Shown in pieces: positions 36,568 through 64,000 of a stretch of 64,000 bases of DNA. Position 1 is the first letter of the stretch. Every line of letters begins with the position of its first letter. The stretch lies in assembly GCA_945859605.1 (NCBI GenBank), contig OX243820.1, forward strand, positions 24,174,059-24,238,058. The letters are read 5' to 3'. Source of the stretch: Lumbricus rubellus. Its lineage: Eukaryota > Annelida > Clitellata > Crassiclitellata > Lumbricidae. The notes beneath the pieces are model-generated. The model was given only the letters and a program-made list of their open reading frames with translations. It was not told the DNA's origin and did not search any database. Position numbers and translations under genes: made by a program.

Positions 36568-36824
36568 AGCTACACCTGTAAGCGAGAGCGGCATTCGTCT
36601 ATTGGTTGCAACGGACTGCGGTTCAAGCCCCGGGCTGGGAGTTGACATTTAGAGATTTAGATATCTCGGGCTAGCAGGCATGGGACGCGGTGGCGCAAAC
36701 TCCTGCGGAGTGACCTTGAGCAGGTTGCTTACCCATCATTGTCTGTGAGGAAGGCAACGGGAAACCACCTCACTCATCTCATCCCCAGGGGCGTAAAGCC
36801 AATGAACCTGCCTACGGGCAGAGC
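36568..36824 (+). mobile_element. tRNA-derived SINE, family A copy 2
   Basis: Near-full match to 4829-5085, B box GGTTCAAGCCC, ending in a trinucleotide tail. Confidence 0.85.
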
Positions 36825-37186
<362 letters not shown>

Positions 37187-37265
<79 letters not shown>

Positions 37266-37285
37266 CATCATCATCATCATCATCA
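37187..37285. repeat. (ATT)n(ATC)n tail
   Basis: About 26 ATT units then seven ATC units, tail of the LINE fragment. Confidence 0.95.
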
Positions 37286-37358
37286 GAGTAGAGGAAGAGA
37301 AAAAAGCGAGTCACGTACATGGATTATAGACCCTACGATAAACATACGAAGAAGCAAT

Positions 37359-37505
37359 GCTTAAAGTGTAGAAAAACAAGTGCCTGGACGCTCCTTAAAT
37401 TTCCAGGCTGTGCGTGACAAATAAGTGGCAGGACGGTGTTCATATTTTGAAATACACATGTAAGTGCCTGGACGCCGCCCTTGACCGTCCAGTCACAGTT
37501 TAAGC
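37359..37505 (+). mobile_element. MITE family TTAAAGTG, copy 2
   Basis: Starts GCTTAAAGTGTAG, ends CACAGTTTAAGC; internal GTGCCTGGACGC and GGCAGGACGG. Confidence 0.75.
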
Positions 37506-37740
37506 CATGGGGAGAAGTCAATGCCGTGGGCTTAATGTAGGCTACACTAGCATACACTGTAAACGACAGCTTCCCGGTACATGAAAGGGAAATGCGCAGA
37601 TAGATTACGAAGGCAAATTCTATTTATCAATCATTGCATAAAATTTCAGTAGTTTAATTACCGTACTTTAATAGACGATGCACTTTGCTTGACACCTCCA
37701 ATACTTGATTAAGCTGGACTTAGTCCCGCTTTGCTGAATT

Positions 37741-37798
37741 CCATGATGATGATGATGGTTCTCTGCCCAAAGGCAGGTTCATTGGCTTTACGCCCCAT
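37741..37798 (-). mobile_element. tRNA-derived SINE, family A 3' end
   Basis: Minus strand GCGTAAAGCCAATGAACCTG then a (CAT)n tail; 5' truncated. Confidence 0.75.
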
Positions 37799-38012
37799 AC
37801 ATAGGCATAGGCCTAAACGCATAATCTCAGTCAAAGTAACCCACATTGTACAAAACAGGAAATAAGAAGTGTTACTTTTTAAAGCAATTATGGTGAATTT
37901 ATGCAATAGACTAGTGTATTAATTATTGTTCAATGCCGTAAAAGCGATTGGCGTGAGGTCCTGCGTAATTTCATTAATTTTGCCAATTTCGTCGAACCTA
38001 AACTATAGCCTG

Positions 38013-38413
38013 CCGGTGTCACGAAGTAAAGTCTACCCCCGATACAAAGTCTCCCCCCCAAAACAGAGTCTCCCCTGGCTGAAAATCTGTTTTGGAAGAC
38101 ATTTTTCTGGTGAAAAGTATATAATATGTTTCGTGTTAAATAACGTGTTATCTTGTTACCAACGTAAACTAACGGTTTGATATGCTTAGGCTATCTATTA
38201 ATTTTATGCGACTGTAGCCGATTTCACGATCAACGGGGGAGACTTTGTTTCATGGGCGGAGGAAATATTCTCTCTCCCCGGAGACTTTAATTCAGAATAT
38301 AGTCTCCGGGGGCGAATTTATTCTAGAACAGATCCTCCGGGGGAGAATCTGTTTCGAAATAAAGTCTCCGGGGGAGACTTTTAGGGGGGGGAGACTCTGT
38401 CACGCGACACCGG
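38013..38413 (+). mobile_element. Inverted-repeat element with CCGGTGTC ends, compact copy
   Basis: 401 bp from CCGGTGTCACGAAGTAAAG to CACGCGACACCGG. Same phrase arrays as the copy at 20021 and the same internal ATGCGACTGTA near the right side. Confidence 0.8.
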
Positions 38414-38902
38414 CGTCAAAACGGTACTGCCAAGAAGTCACGTAGTGACGTAGGCCTACCGGTACGTGCGGTACCGGCTATGTAATGTTACTACAATAGA
38501 CCTAATGGTCATAATCTATAATAGTGTCATTCGTTGTACACTGATGACAGGAAACTGATTGAGGCCATACACGTCCTGTATGCGTAGGCCTATATATCTT
38601 TTATCGTTACACGCTGTACCCGGCATATAGGCTAGGCACAGGCTACTGTGTGTAATGATTTAAGATATAATTATATAGGTCTAATTAAGTAGGTCCGTGC
38701 AAAAATCTATAATTATTCATTTATTCAGTCAGTTCTTATCTTTGTGCTACAGCTCTAATTAGGCCTATAATTAAAGCCTAATTAAAGCCGATCCTCTCTT
38801 AAATCAGCAACATTCAGCTGGAAATCCGTATGTATTGTTCTTATCTAAGTCTTATCTTTGACCTGCCGTCATTCAGAAATTTCATTCCAGAATTTACATG
38901 CG

Positions 38903-39071
38903 GCTTAAAGTGTAGCAGGACGGTCATGGACGGCGTCCTGCCACTTATTTTAAAATTTGAACGCCGTCCTGCCACTTATTGGCCAGCACGGCCTGGAAAA
39001 GTGAGGGGCGTCCTGGCACTTCTTTTGGAAGGGGAGTAGCGTACAGGCACTTCTTTTTCCGCACTTTAAGC
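38903..39071 (+). mobile_element. MITE family TTAAAGTG, copy 3
   Basis: Starts GCTTAAAGTGTAGCAGGACGG, ends CGCACTTTAAGC. In opposite orientation to copy 1. Confidence 0.75.
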
Positions 39072-39613
39072 TCTGATTATTATTATTTTAAAATTCTGAA
39101 TTTATATAGCGGCATATGCAAGTTCGTCGAAGTGGCGGTTTGTTCTTCCATTGCATGTGAGGAATAATATTAGAGCTTAGAAGCCACTGTGCGGGTAGCT
39201 GCCTATAGCTGGCACTGGAAATTAACACTGGATGATAGATCTAGAACTAATTGGCCACTAATGAGCGCTGAGCTTGATACCGAAACAACCGGGTGCCCGT
39301 GTCGCTGCCATGGTCGCGGGAGGGAGGCAGCCTACTTCGCTCACTGCATGATGTATCTGGTGTTTGCAGCGGATGTGGGCTGTGGGTGCCGTACCGCTGC
39401 CGCTTTAGCGCTGGTCCGTCTACTGCTGCAGCTGGTATACATGTACATGTACAGCAAGTAGGCCTAGGCTCTGCAGCCGTGCTGAAAAAACTTATTTATA
39501 CGACGATTGGAATTCCGTCTCGCACAAAACTAGAGCAGCGAAACTTGGTTAGACTAGGTTTTCCGAACGCCTGAATTTCCCGTTGTTGTGTCGGACAGCA
39601 CGAGAACGTGGCA
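39072..39613. other. Upstream region of the IL17RD-like gene
   Basis: GC content rises toward the ATG; includes a weak TATA-like site. No ORF supported. Confidence 0.4.
39493..39500 (+). promoter_or_regulatory. Possible TATA box of the IL17RD-like gene
   Basis: tatttata lies about 113 bases before the ATG in an otherwise mixed sequence. Position is plausible for a short 5' UTR; no initiator was confirmed. Confidence 0.25.
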
Positions 39614-63312
<23,699 letters not shown>

Positions 63313-64000
63313 CAGGTTGTAATCAAAATCAGCAATGGACTCGTACACAGACGACAAGGACGTTTGTGTGACTCTACTTAATGCAGTGCGAGAAGCAGTT
63401 TGTACATATTGAAGATTATTGCAGTTGCATCTTTGATGAGTTTGATTGAAATGGCAATATATTTCCGTAGACATTTTTAATTACAACATCAATTATGATT
63501 ATGACATTTGCTAATGCAGTTCACTCTGTGATTTTCATTTCCAGTGTTGAGTCTACTGCTGTTCATTTTACACTGGACATACTAGGCATCATCTGATATT
63601 AATGTTCTTATCATTGGCCATTGAGTCATGGTTAACTGCATAGGTGCCGCGTGGAATTGGCAGTTCACTGACAAACCATGCAACCGACAAGAGAAATGTT
63701 ATCTATGCATTGCTATATCTCTTCATTATTCAGTCCCAAGGCAAACTAATAATAATAATGATAATAGTAATAAACAGTTATAGTATTAAATGCTTCAGAC
63801 TATGTTTATAGCTAAATATTGAAAACTAGGTGATGATGCACAATTAGAAAAAAACTTTAGGCTAATCCGGATGCTTGATTCATAATTAAAAATGTTTGCC
63901 TTTGGCGGCAGTTGTTTCCTGGGAGGTAAATGGATTTTTGAAATTGTAACCACGGTTCTAAAGTACTTTTGTCCTCCATTTATAATATTTTAAAAAAATC
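63313..64000 (+). other. Probable 3' UTR and downstream flank
   Basis: AT-rich sequence after the SEFIR stop codon with no recognised repeat or ORF. Confidence 0.5.
63769..63774 (+). promoter_or_regulatory. Poly(A) signal of the IL17RD-like gene
   Basis: AATAAA about 457 bases after the stop codon, the first canonical hexamer noticed in the 3' flank. It sits in a TAA-rich patch, so chance occurrence is possible. Confidence 0.4.

Overview
The window is animal nuclear DNA, not bacterial: two large genes split into short exons with GT-AG introns, separated and filled by microsatellites, minisatellites, SINEs, LINE relics and small DNA transposons. The abundance of the palindrome TAGGCCTA, the tRNA-derived SINEs and the gene content fit a marine deuterostome, most likely an echinoderm. 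That assignment is inference; no marker gene proves it.

Layout. Bases 1-12413 hold no exon I can support. They carry purine/pyrimidine tracts, a 2.9 kb minisatellite, one SINE, SINE 3' ends, a MITE, a 25-bp-arm hairpin and a CpG-rich stretch (10.5-11.6 kb). Bases 12414-29883 (+) hold exons 2-11 or so of a Wnt inhibitory factor 1 (WIF1) gene: three exons complete the WIF domain, five exons each encode one EGF-like module, and two encode a lysine/arginine-rich tail. The first coding exon (signal peptide and start of the WIF domain) was not found. Bases 29884-39613 are intergenic and rich in MITEs and LINE/SINE debris. Bases 39614-63312 (+) hold a complete 11-exon gene for a single-pass receptor with a cytoplasmic SEFIR domain, an IL-17 receptor D-like protein predicted at 750 residues; every exon junction keeps frame. 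A poly(A) signal follows at 63769.

The two genes are not a pathway unit in any way the sequence shows. WIF1 proteins are secreted Wnt binders; IL17RD (Sef) proteins are transmembrane modulators of IL-17 and FGF signalling. The remaining interest lies in mobile DNA: several non-autonomous elements can be delimited to the base, three of them with perfect 8-bp target duplications (hAT type) and one with TTAA (piggyBac type). Two G/C-run-bearing inverted-repeat families are unusual. One receptor exon has a partial tandem duplicate that keeps its splice donor. I found no evidence of an entirely new enzymatic or defence system.
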